Part shown: positions 56,745-64,000 of the stretch, in pieces
Position numbering within the stretch: the first letter of the stretch is position 1
How the letters are laid out: every line of letters starts with the position of its first letter
Origin: Bradyrhizobium sp. cir1
GTDB taxonomy: Bacteria; Pseudomonadota; Alphaproteobacteria; Rhizobiales; Xanthobacteraceae
Direction of reading: 5' to 3'
DNA: 64,000 bases
Assembly: GCF_014198245.1 (NCBI RefSeq)
Contig: NZ_JACIHE010000022.1
Span: 44,450-108,449 of the forward strand
Made by a program: the position numbers and the translations under genes
The notes under the pieces: model-generated
What the model saw: the letters and a program-made list of their open reading frames with translations, nothing else
Told to the model about the DNA's origin: nothing
Databases searched by the model: none

Positions 56745-57980
56745 ATGAGTCTTACTCGTCGCTATTTCTTGCGCTCGACGGCCGCTGCCGCGTCTGTCAC
56801 GGCTCTCGCTTCCCCCGTGTTCATTCGGAATGCCTTCGCGGCTGAGCCGATCCTTGTCGGATCGCTCCATGATCAGTCGGGTACGATGGCGGCCTCGGGC
56901 TCGCCAATGGTGGACAGTCTCAAGCTTGGGGTCGAGGAGGTGAATGCGGCTGGTGGTCTGCTCGGGCGCCCCCTAAAGCTCGTCCACTACGACACACAGT
57001 CGAACATCCAACTGTATTCGCAATACGCCCAGCAATTGTCCGTTCGGGACAAGGTATCGGTAATCGTTGGAGGCATCACTTCGGCATCCCGTGAGGCCAT
57101 CCGACCGACTTTCGATCGCTTTCGTACCCTCTATGTCTACAACACGCTCTATGAAGGAGGTGTCTGCGATCGGAACATGTTCATCACTGGGACTACGCCA
57201 GCGCAGACGGTTGCGAAACTTGTGCCCTACGCGATGAGCAAGGGCGGCAAGAAAGTGTATATCATCGCGGCCGACTATAATTACGGGCAGATCACCGCCA
57301 AATGGATGCAGAAGTACGTCAAGGAAAATGGCGGCGAGACATTATCCGTCGACTTCTTCCCCCTCGATGTCACTAATTTCGGTCCGACTATATCCAAGAT
57401 CCAGGCCGCAAGACCGGACCTGATTCTCTCCGCACTCGTCGGCGGAAACCACGTTGCCTTCTACCGCCAATGGGCCGCGGCCGGAATGAAGGACCGCATT
57501 CAAATTGCCTCTACCACCTTCGGGCTGTTCAATGAACCAGCAACCCTTTCCGCGGCCGAAAGCGACGGCATTATTGGCACTTTCGGCTACTTCGAAGAAC
57601 TGACCACCCCGGCCAGCACGGCATACGTCGACAAGCTCAAGAAGCTCTCACGGGGCATACCCTATATCAGCGAGCTCGCCGCAGCGACCTACGAGGGCTT
57701 CAACCTATGGGTGGAGGGTGTCAAAAAGGCAAAAACGATCGAGCGGTTGCCGGTGATCGAAGCGCTTGAGACCGGCATCGCGTTCGACGGCCCGAGCGGC
57801 AAGGTAGTGGTCGATCATAAGACGCACCACGTCTCGCGCAACACGTATCTCGCCGTGGTGAAGGATCGCAAATGGGTCGTCACCGAGACCTTTCCGGACG
57901 CGCAGCCACTCGACACTGCCGCAGTCTGCGATCTGGTGAAGAACCCGAACGACAACAAGCAATACGAGATCTCGCTCTAA
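56745..57980 (+). CDS. Urea/amide-type ABC transporter substrate-binding protein
   Basis: A 411-residue binding protein with a twin-arginine-like signal (LTRRYFLRSTAAAASVTALASPVFIRNAFA). The mature part matches the UrtA/FmdD group: GSLHDQSGTMAASG, VYNTLYEGGVCDRNMFITGTTPAQT and VYIIAADYNYGQITA. These bind urea, short amides or related compounds. First gene of a five-gene ABC operon, facing the MarR regulator. Confidence 0.87.
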   Translation: MSLTRRYFLRSTAAAASVTALASPVFIRNAFAAEPILVGSLHDQSGTMAASGSPMVDSLKLGVEEVNAAGGLLGRPLKLVHYDTQSNIQLYSQYAQQLSVRDKVSVIVGGITSASREAIRPTFDRFRTLYVYNTLYEGGVCDRNMFITGTTPAQTVAKLVPYAMSKGGKKVYIIAADYNYGQITAKWMQKYVKENGGETLSVDFFPLDVTNFGPTISKIQAARPDLILSALVGGNHVAFYRQWAAAGMKDRIQIASTTFGLFNEPATLSAAESDGIIGTFGYFEELTTPASTAYVDKLKKLSRGIPYISELAAATYEGFNLWVEGVKKAKTIERLPVIEALETGIAFDGPSGKVVVDHKTHHVSRNTYLAVVKDRKWVVTETFPDAQPLDTAAVCDLVKNPNDNKQYEISL

Positions 57981-58050
57981 CGCCTTCGGGTTTGGCGCCG
58001 CCTAGGCTCGCCGGCGTCGCCACTCCATCTCCCGCTTCTCGGAGCAATCC

Positions 58051-58917
58051 ATGGATTTGGCAATCATCCTCGCGCTGGATGTTCTAAATGGCGCTGCGTC
58101 ACTGTTCCTGCTCTGTGTCGGCCTGGCCATCATCTTCGGCATGATGAAGATCATCAATCTCGCGCATGGCGAATTCGTTATGCTCGGTGCCTACGCAACG
58201 GTGATCGCGACCAATGCCGGCATGAACATCTGGGTCTCGATGATCATCGTTGCTCCACTGTTTGTCGGCTTGGTCGGATTGCTCATCGAGCGCTGCTTGA
58301 TCCGCTTTCTCTACGGGCGGCTCGTCGATTCAATGCTCGCAACGTGGGGGCTGAGCCTCCTGTTGATCGGACTTGTCACGACGATCTACGGCAACACGAT
58401 GAACGGTGTGCCGACGCCGCTTGGCGGCTTCCAGGTCGGTGAGTACCGGTCGAGTTGGTACACCCTGTTCCTGGCCGGGATGGCAGTGTCCGTTATGGCG
58501 CTGGTCTATGCTCTGCTGCGCTTCACCCGATTTGGACTCATCGCCCGCGCGGTGATGCAGAATCCGAACATGGCGGCGACGCTCGGCGTCAATCCCAGCC
58601 GCGTCTATATGATCACGTTTGGCATCGGCGCCGGACTGACGGGACTGGCTGGGGGGCTGCTTGCGCCATTGTCAGGAATTACCCCCGTCATGGGAGCCGC
58701 TTTCATAGCGAAATGCTTCATAACGGTGGTGGGTGGCGGTGCCACGATCATCTCGGGAACGCTGACTGCTTCGGGCTTGTTTGGCCTCGTCAATCAGCTC
58801 GGTGCCTACTTCACGACCCCAGTGTACGGCGAGGTGATTCTGTTCCTGTCGGCGATCCTCCTGATCCGCATTCTGCCGCAGGGCATTTCCGGACGTTTCT
58901 TCAAAGGTATGTCGTAA
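58051..58917 (+). CDS. Branched-chain/urea-type ABC permease (LivH/UrtB-like)
   Basis: A 288-residue permease with eight or so helices and the LivH motifs AIIFGMMKIINLAHGEFVMLGAYA, ARAVMQNPNMAATLGVN and GITPVMG. The stop overlaps the next gene's ATG by one base (TAATG), so the two membrane subunits are translationally coupled. Confidence 0.92.
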   Translation: MDLAIILALDVLNGAASLFLLCVGLAIIFGMMKIINLAHGEFVMLGAYATVIATNAGMNIWVSMIIVAPLFVGLVGLLIERCLIRFLYGRLVDSMLATWGLSLLLIGLVTTIYGNTMNGVPTPLGGFQVGEYRSSWYTLFLAGMAVSVMALVYALLRFTRFGLIARAVMQNPNMAATLGVNPSRVYMITFGIGAGLTGLAGGLLAPLSGITPVMGAAFIAKCFITVVGGGATIISGTLTASGLFGLVNQLGAYFTTPVYGEVILFLSAILLIRILPQGISGRFFKGMS

Positions 58918-59966
58918 TGACCGATGCGCGACATGCCGGCCTTCAGTCTATTCTGGTGCTGGCAGCGGCGACAGGCGTCGCCCTGCTGCCTCTCCACCTC
59001 GACCTTTTCGCGCTGATGCAAGTAACGCTATTCGCGGCTATGAGCGTGCTCGCACTGAGCGTGGCCTTCATATGGGGTTTCGGCGGCATCCTGTCATTTG
59101 GGCAAACTGCCTTCTTCGGACTTGGAGGCTATGTCTATGCAATAGCGGCCATCAATTTTGGTGACTCGACAAACGCAATCCTGCTCGCGGTCGTTCTTCC
59201 GGCACTCTTTGCAACAGCGCTCGGCTATTTCGTGTTCTACGGCAAGATAAGCGACGTCTATCTCGGTGTTATTACACTCACCGTAACGCTCATTCTCTTC
59301 AATGTCGTCAATTCGACCGCAGGAGAAGCGTATAGGATCGGCATCGCGCGGCTGGGGGGGTTCAATGGGATCCCCTCGGTGCCCACCTTCAATATGCCCT
59401 TCCACCCAGAAATTCCACTGTCTCCCGAGACTTCCTGGTGGGTTACAGGAGGTACGCTAATCGCGGTCTATCTGCTGCTTAGGCTGATCCTGGTCAGCCG
59501 TTTCGGCCGCGTTGCGGTCGCGGTGCGCGAGAACGAGACTCGCGCCGCTCTTCTCGGTTACGATACGCGATTGGTCAAACTCGGCGTGTTTGTCCTTGGC
59601 GGTGCGATTGCAGGTCTAGGCGGCGCGCTTTACGTCAATTGGGGTGCGTTTGTCGGGCCAACAATTTTCTCCCTCTCGCTATCAGCCGAAATCATCATTT
59701 GGATCACCGTCGGCGGACTTGGCAGTCTGTTCGGTCCGATCGTAGGTTGCTTTGTGATCCAGTGGCTCGTTGCATTGATAGGATCACAGCAGACGTTCAA
59801 CTCGAATCTCGTCCTCGGCGCAATTCTCGTCGGCTTCGTCCTGTTGCTGCCGAAAGGTGTCGCACCGACCTTCCTCCTCTGTCTTGCGCGACTGCGTAAG
59901 CGCTACCGGAGCACGACCGAACACGGCAGCGCTCAAAGCACGCCTCATGCCGGTCAATTGACATGA
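58917..59966 (+). CDS. Branched-chain/urea-type ABC permease (LivM/UrtC-like)
   Basis: 349 residues from ATG 58917; an apparent upstream extension lies in the wrong frame over livH. LivM motifs: SVAFIWGFGGILSFGQTAFFGLGGYVYA, VAVRENETRAALLGYDT and TVGGLGSLFGPIVG. It pairs with the LivH-like protein to form the channel and overlaps the ATPase gene by four bases. Confidence 0.92.
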   Translation: MTDARHAGLQSILVLAAATGVALLPLHLDLFALMQVTLFAAMSVLALSVAFIWGFGGILSFGQTAFFGLGGYVYAIAAINFGDSTNAILLAVVLPALFATALGYFVFYGKISDVYLGVITLTVTLILFNVVNSTAGEAYRIGIARLGGFNGIPSVPTFNMPFHPEIPLSPETSWWVTGGTLIAVYLLLRLILVSRFGRVAVAVRENETRAALLGYDTRLVKLGVFVLGGAIAGLGGALYVNWGAFVGPTIFSLSLSAEIIIWITVGGLGSLFGPIVGCFVIQWLVALIGSQQTFNSNLVLGAILVGFVLLLPKGVAPTFLLCLARLRKRYRSTTEHGSAQSTPHAGQLT

Positions 59967-60694
59967 CAGAACTTGTCCCATTGCTGAAGACAGAAAAATT
60001 GACAATGAACTTCGGAGGCGTCGTTGCCAATGACAGCGTCGACTTCAACCTCGGCGAAATGGAACTGCGGTGCCTGATCGGCCCGAACGGAGCCGGCAAA
60101 AGCACCTTTTTCAAGATGCTGACCGGGCAAATCACGCCGTCATCAGGGACGATCGCTTTTCGCGGCAGGTCGATTGCAGGCTTGCCGAGCCATGAGATCG
60201 CTCGTACCGGTCTAGGCATAAAGACGCAGATCCCGAATGTGTTCAACGGCCTCTCCGTGCGCGAGAATATCTGGCTATCCGCGCGCCGCAAGAACACGCC
60301 CCGTATGGCAAACCTTGTTGTAGACGAGATTCTGGAGAGAGTTCGTCTGACCGAAAAGCAGTCCGCCATCGTTGGGCAGCTTTCCCACGGTCAACGCCAG
60401 TGGGTTGAGATCGGTACAGTGCTTGCCGGTGATCCTGAGCTCCTCCTTCTCGACGAGCCAGCTGCGGGTATGACCGACAAAGAGACGGAGCGCACTGCTG
60501 AGATCATTCGGGAGATCAATGAAGCGCGCGCAATCATCGTGGTCGAGCACGATATGGAGTTCATCAAGATGATTGCGCGCACTGTCACCGTCTTTCATCA
60601 GGGGCGGATCATGATGGAAGACACCCTCAAGAACGTCCTGGCTGATGCCCGTGTACGCGACGTGTATCTCGGCAAGAAGGTGGTCGTCTCATGA
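59963..60694 (+). CDS. ABC transporter ATPase (LivG/UrtD-like)
   Basis: A 243-residue ATPase with Walker A GPNGAGKSTFF, a variant signature LSHGQRQWVEIG in place of LSGGQ, Walker B ELLLLDEPAAGMTDKE and switch His in VEHDMEFIKMIA. The LSHGQ signature and the GMTDKET segment are characteristic of the UrtD urea subgroup. Overlaps the next gene by four bases. Confidence 0.92.
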   Translation: MTELVPLLKTEKLTMNFGGVVANDSVDFNLGEMELRCLIGPNGAGKSTFFKMLTGQITPSSGTIAFRGRSIAGLPSHEIARTGLGIKTQIPNVFNGLSVRENIWLSARRKNTPRMANLVVDEILERVRLTEKQSAIVGQLSHGQRQWVEIGTVLAGDPELLLLDEPAAGMTDKETERTAEIIREINEARAIIVVEHDMEFIKMIARTVTVFHQGRIMMEDTLKNVLADARVRDVYLGKKVVVS

Positions 60695-61392
60695 TGAACG
60701 TTCTCGAGGTTCAAGGGTTGCGCGCAAACTACGGTCCTGTGCCGATCCTGACTGGAATCGAATTCGATGTCGGGGAAGGCGAGTATCTCGGCATCCTCGG
60801 GCACAACGGGATGGGAAAAACGACCCTGCTGAAGTCTCTCATGGGGCATCTGCCGGCGATGGACGGTGTCGTGCGGTTCCTCGGCGGTGACGTCACCAAA
60901 CTTCCCATTCACGGGCGTGCGCGCATGGGCCTTGGTCTTGTCCCGCAGGGGCGCGAAATATTCACAACCCTGACGGTGCGTGAGAACCTACGGATGGGAC
61001 TCGCCGCCGCACGGAAAGAAGATCTCGGTGTTATCGATGACCTGCTTACGGACTTTCCGCGACTTGTCCGTCTGCTCGACCGGCCCGGCGGAGCACTTTC
61101 CGGAGGAGAGCAGCAGCTGTTGGCGCTTGCAAGATGTCTCTGCGCGAATCCAAAATTGATTCTGCTCGACGAACCTACTGAGGGTATTCAGCCGTCGATC
61201 ATCGAGGAAATCATCGAGACGCTGCTCGCGCTGAGGAAGCGCCGATCGCTCTCGATGATTGTCGTCGAGCAGAATCTCGAGTTCATTGCTTCGCTCTCGG
61301 ATCGCGTGCTCAGCATCCAGAAAGGTCGCATCACGGGCGAAGTAAGCCGTGAGGATCTGCTTGCTGGCCGCGTCGGCCTTGCCGTGCCCTAG
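60691..61392 (+). CDS. ABC transporter ATPase (LivF/UrtE-like)
   Basis: A 233-residue ATPase: Walker A GHNGMGKTTLLKSL, signature LSGGEQQLLALARCL and Walker B LILLDEPTEGIQPSIIEEI, the UrtE-type sequence. It completes a five-component importer. The PSIIEEI continuation again favours urea/amide over branched-chain amino acid transporters. Confidence 0.92.
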   Translation: MMNVLEVQGLRANYGPVPILTGIEFDVGEGEYLGILGHNGMGKTTLLKSLMGHLPAMDGVVRFLGGDVTKLPIHGRARMGLGLVPQGREIFTTLTVRENLRMGLAAARKEDLGVIDDLLTDFPRLVRLLDRPGGALSGGEQQLLALARCLCANPKLILLDEPTEGIQPSIIEEIIETLLALRKRRSLSMIVVEQNLEFIASLSDRVLSIQKGRITGEVSREDLLAGRVGLAVP

Positions 61393-61503
61393 GCCCGGCC
61401 AACCGGAATTCCTGCGGCATTTCCACATCTGCGGGAAACGCAACGCTGGAGCACCAAATTCTCTCGAGTCCGCCTTAGATAGCCCACTGCCTGGAGTAAT
61501 TTC

Positions 61504-62034
61504 GTGATCCTCAAACTTGAAGATAGCGAGCGTCGCGTCGCGCAGCTCGAAGACATCGAAGCCGTTCGACAGCTCAAGTGTGAATATGCGCGCTGCCTGG
61601 ATGCAATGATCAACGAGAACGGCCCTGCCCAAGCAGTCCTTGATACCTTTTCTGAGGATGCGACCTGGGAGTCGCTCCATTTTGGAGTCTATCAGGGATA
61701 CGCTCAGCTGTCGGAGTTTTTGGCGTCGTGCAAAAATAAGATCTCGTTTTCGCTCAACTTCGTGATGAACCAGATTATCGAGATATCGCCGGATGGAGGC
61801 AGCGCGACTGCTCGATGGACGACCTGGGCGCCGCTAACAATCGGAGGCAAGCCGATGCTGATGGCTGGTCTTTACAAGGATGCATACGTGAAGCGCAATG
61901 CGCAATGGTTGACGTCGCGCGCCGAGTTGACGGTGAAGTTCGTTTCCGATTACCGGGTTGGATGGGCGGAAGAGCGAATTTCGAAATTGTGGACCTGGGA
62001 TCAAGAGTCTCGTGAGGGCACCAATGTCGCTTGA
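61504..62034 (+). CDS. NTF2-like (SnoaL-type) protein 1
   Basis: A 176-residue protein starting at GTG 61504. The opening helix RRVAQLEDIEAVRQLKCEYARCLD, then FSEDATWES, YQGYAQLSEFL and the strands GGSATARWTTWAPLTIGG fit the SnoaL_4/NTF2 fold. These small barrels bind hydrophobic or polyketide-like ligands or act as isomerases, hydratases or dioxygenase beta subunits. It overlaps the next gene, a second member of the same fold, by 11 bases. Confidence 0.78.
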   Translation: MILKLEDSERRVAQLEDIEAVRQLKCEYARCLDAMINENGPAQAVLDTFSEDATWESLHFGVYQGYAQLSEFLASCKNKISFSLNFVMNQIIEISPDGGSATARWTTWAPLTIGGKPMLMAGLYKDAYVKRNAQWLTSRAELTVKFVSDYRVGWAEERISKLWTWDQESREGTNVA

Positions 62035-62515
62035 GGCGCGCATCTCAAGACTGGAAGATATTGAACGTCTTCGTGAGAGGGTCGTCGAGTTCTTCGAGCA
62101 TTGTGACACCGGTGGTTCGACCGGCGAGGCTTACAATCCGAAAGCGCTTGCTTCGCTATTCCTCCCAGACGGTTGCTTTGAGAGCGGCGATCTCAAGTGC
62201 GTTGGAAGGCCTGCAATGGAGGACTTGTTCGCAGATTTGGCGCAGACCTTCTGCCTTCACTATGCAGGCAATTATGTATTCGATGTGCGCCCCGGAAGTG
62301 ATACGGCTTACGGTCACTGGAGCGCATGGGAAACTCCAGTTCTATCAGGCAAGGCCGTTTGGGGCTGTTTCGTTCACCGGCATTCTTATCGGAAGCGGGA
62401 TGGCCAGTGGTATTGGTTAAATTGGGACCAGACGATCAAGTTCTTTGTTCCTGTATCTGACAGCTGGGAGCAGGCCGATCGCATCGTAGAGCAGCGCCTC
62501 TCTCACGGAGCCTAG
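62024..62515 (+). CDS. NTF2-like (SnoaL-type) protein 2
   Basis: 163 residues from ATG 62024, overlapping the previous gene. The same opening pattern SLEARISRLEDIERLRERVVEFFEHCD is followed by SLFLPDGCFESGDLKCVGRPAMEDLF, HYAGNYVFDV and YGHWSAWETPVLSG. The two proteins are paralogues and probably form a heteromer, perhaps an enzyme acting on the compound taken up by the ABC system. Confidence 0.78.
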   Translation: MSLEARISRLEDIERLRERVVEFFEHCDTGGSTGEAYNPKALASLFLPDGCFESGDLKCVGRPAMEDLFADLAQTFCLHYAGNYVFDVRPGSDTAYGHWSAWETPVLSGKAVWGCFVHRHSYRKRDGQWYWLNWDQTIKFFVPVSDSWEQADRIVEQRLSHGA

Positions 62516-62692
62516 TTGTGGTTCGACAGCTTCGCGTTGGGTTGGTAATTGCTGTCGCTTATTTGGGAGCTGAACTGGTTCGTTGTGGTTTGGTGAAATC
62601 GTTGCTCATCTGAACCCGCCGCGGCTACACCAACTTTGCCTGCAAAGTGTCTTCGCCGGAGGGAGCTGAATTGCCGTCTTCTGTAGCGTCCG

Positions 62693-63505
62693 TCACGACA
62701 GCGGTCGCGGGCGCGGCGCCATTTCCGAATCGAGGATCAGTCGACCATCGAGTCGTCCATCCAACCGCTTCACGTATTCTGAAGCTTCCTCCATGTGCGC
62801 TTTCATGAGTGCGCGCACGCGCTCGCTGTCGCGCGCGCGGGCGGCCTTGGCGATCTCCGTGTGAATCTTGACGTTGGCGCATCCGAATCTCGTGTGCTCT
62901 TCCGGAGGCGTCTGGGTGCTGAAGACAACCAGCCGACGCAGCATCTCGTTGATCAGTTCGCATGCAAAGCGCAGGAAGGGATTGGGGTTTGCTGCAGCCA
63001 GGATGTCGTGAAAGTCGAGATCCGCCTGGCGTTGACGAACCAGAAGAGACGGCTCCTGCGAGGCCGGCTGGCACGTTTCAATGTTCTGCTCCAGAGCATC
63101 GAGCTGCTCGTCCGACAGAAATGGCACAGAGCCGGCAGCCAGTTCCGGTTCCAGCAAGCGTCGCGCCGCATAGATGTCCTCCATGCTGACCTCTTTGAAG
63201 AACAAGTAGTTCTGCAACAGCTGAAAAGTGCGATCGAGCGGCACCTCCATGATCGTCGCCCCACCGGTCGGGCCGGTGCTGATCGTGATCAGTCCCTGCA
63301 CCTCGAGGGACTTGAGCGCCTCGCGAATTGTGCTCTTGCTGACCGAAAACAGCCGTTGAAGCTCCTTCTCCATGGGAAGCTTGTCGCCCGGACGAAGGTT
63401 CTTCTGCGTGATCAGCTGCTTGATCTCTTCGGTAACCAGGTCGGCACGCTTTTGAATTTTCAGCCGGCCCCCCGACCGCGAAAATTTTTCCAATTCCATC
63501 GTCAT
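62693..63505 (-). CDS. FadR-type GntR regulator
   Basis: 270 residues from ATG 63505 (63499 is also possible). N-terminal winged helix: LRPGDKLPMEKELQRLFSVSKSTIREALKSLEVQGLITISTGPTGGATI. The FCD domain follows with DFHDILAAANPNPFLRFACELINEML and HTEIAKAARARDSERVRALMKAHMEEA, including the histidines that bind metal or ligand. It diverges from the nucleoside-type permease, 60 bases between starts, and likely regulates that operon. Confidence 0.87.
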   Translation of the reverse strand: MTMELEKFSRSGGRLKIQKRADLVTEEIKQLITQKNLRPGDKLPMEKELQRLFSVSKSTIREALKSLEVQGLITISTGPTGGATIMEVPLDRTFQLLQNYLFFKEVSMEDIYAARRLLEPELAAGSVPFLSDEQLDALEQNIETCQPASQEPSLLVRQRQADLDFHDILAAANPNPFLRFACELINEMLRRLVVFSTQTPPEEHTRFGCANVKIHTEIAKAARARDSERVRALMKAHMEEASEYVKRLDGRLDGRLILDSEMAPRPRPLS

Positions 63506-63565
63506 GCGTTCTCGTCGCGGACGCAATTGCGCAACAACTCCGAGAAACGACGCAGAGGTAAAGGC

Positions 63566-64000
63566 ATGGACAGTACATCAATCGGCTGGCTGGCGCTGCC
63601 GCTCGCAATCCTGGGTGGGGCGATCCGTGTGTCGACACCCTTCATTTTCGTGAGCATCGGTGAGCTGATCACCGAGAAATCGGGCCGTATCAATCTAGGC
63701 CTCGAAGGTACGCTGATGCTCGGCGCCATGGCGGGATACGCGATCTCCTACCTCTCCGGCTCGCCGTGGCTCGGCGTACTTTCCGCCGGACTTGCCGGAA
63801 CGACCTTCGGGCTCCTGCATGGCCTGCTGTGCAGCGTGAAGCGCGTCAATGACACCGCGATCGGCATCAGCCTGATCGTGCTGGGTACGGGCCTCGCGTT
63901 CTTCATGGGCAAACCCTTGATCGAGCCAAAGGCGCCGCCGCTTCCCTCGATCGAACTCGGATTCTGGTCGAGCGTACCGCAGGTGCGAGCTGCGCTGGAC
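63566..64000 (+). CDS. Nucleoside/simple-sugar-type ABC permease (partial, runs off the right edge)
   Basis: 145 codons without a stop from ATG 63566, behind AGAGG. The N-terminus has STPFIFVSIGELITEKSGRINLGLEGTLMLGAMAGYAIS, the hallmark of the BmpA-associated permeases (RbsC/NupQ/YufQ group), then NDTAIGISLIVLGTGLAFFMGKPLIE. At least four helices are visible. The other transporter genes should lie to the right of the window. Confidence 0.85.
   Translation, partial: MDSTSIGWLALPLAILGGAIRVSTPFIFVSIGELITEKSGRINLGLEGTLMLGAMAGYAISYLSGSPWLGVLSAGLAGTTFGLLHGLLCSVKRVNDTAIGISLIVLGTGLAFFMGKPLIEPKAPPLPSIELGFWSSVPQVRAALD

Overview
The window is G+C-rich DNA from an alphaproteobacterium, most likely a member of the Bradyrhizobium/Rhodopseudomonas group. 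This is inferred from the many ABC and TRAP uptake operons, the polyhydroxybutyrate and PntAB genes, the IS427-type IS5 element and an alphaproteobacterial initiator-tRNA fragment. No 16S rRNA or other taxonomic marker is present, so the genus is a guess.

Bases 1 to about 17,335 form an accessory defence island. In order it holds: the C-terminal part of a large NTPase-like protein joined by a stop/start overlap to a PD-(D/E)XK-type nuclease; an IS5-family (IS427 group) insertion; a small Cys/His protein with a trypsin-like protease; an AbiEi/AbiEii type IV toxin-antitoxin pair; a type I restriction HsdR fragment cut off at its Walker A motif; a tyrosine integrase; an ImmA/IrrE peptidase with an XRE repressor; and, divergent from these, a four-gene ubiquitin-like conjugation operon (tandem Ubl, E2-like, JAMM peptidase, E1-like) of the Bil (bacterial ISG15-like) type. 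A TIR-domain (Cap12/Pycsar-effector-like) protein follows. The island ends in the 3' half of an initiator tRNA-Met gene at 17,290-17,335, the expected scar of integration into a tRNA gene.

From 17.3 to 25 kb there is a decayed glutamate-binding-protein tail, then a LysR regulator divergent from an SDR dehydrogenase, a split transketolase and a DctP/DctQM TRAP transporter: a small catabolic operon of unknown substrate. From 25.2 to 39.8 kb, nine co-directional genes form an acetyl-CoA/PHB/redox block: aceE, aceF and a lipoyl-bearing E3 make acetyl-CoA and NADH; phaA, phaB and phaC polymerise it as polyhydroxybutyrate using NADPH; NDH-2 and PntAB rebalance NADH and NADPH.

From 40 to 51 kb, two minus-strand uptake operons follow: a CUT1 sugar-type ABC system with an SMP-30 lactonase, and a TauABC/SsuABC-type ABC system with a class III CoA-transferase and an HMG-CoA-lyase-like enzyme, the latter facing a GntR regulator with two winged helices. 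From 52 to 62.5 kb comes a partly decayed region: a frameshifted lipase-like gene, a relic resembling the N,N-dimethylformamidase large subunit, an AmiC-like binding protein, a frameshifted unknown gene, a MarR regulator and an intact urea/amide-type five-gene ABC transporter with two NTF2-like proteins. The window ends in a FadR-type regulator divergent from the start of a nucleoside-type ABC permease that runs off the edge.
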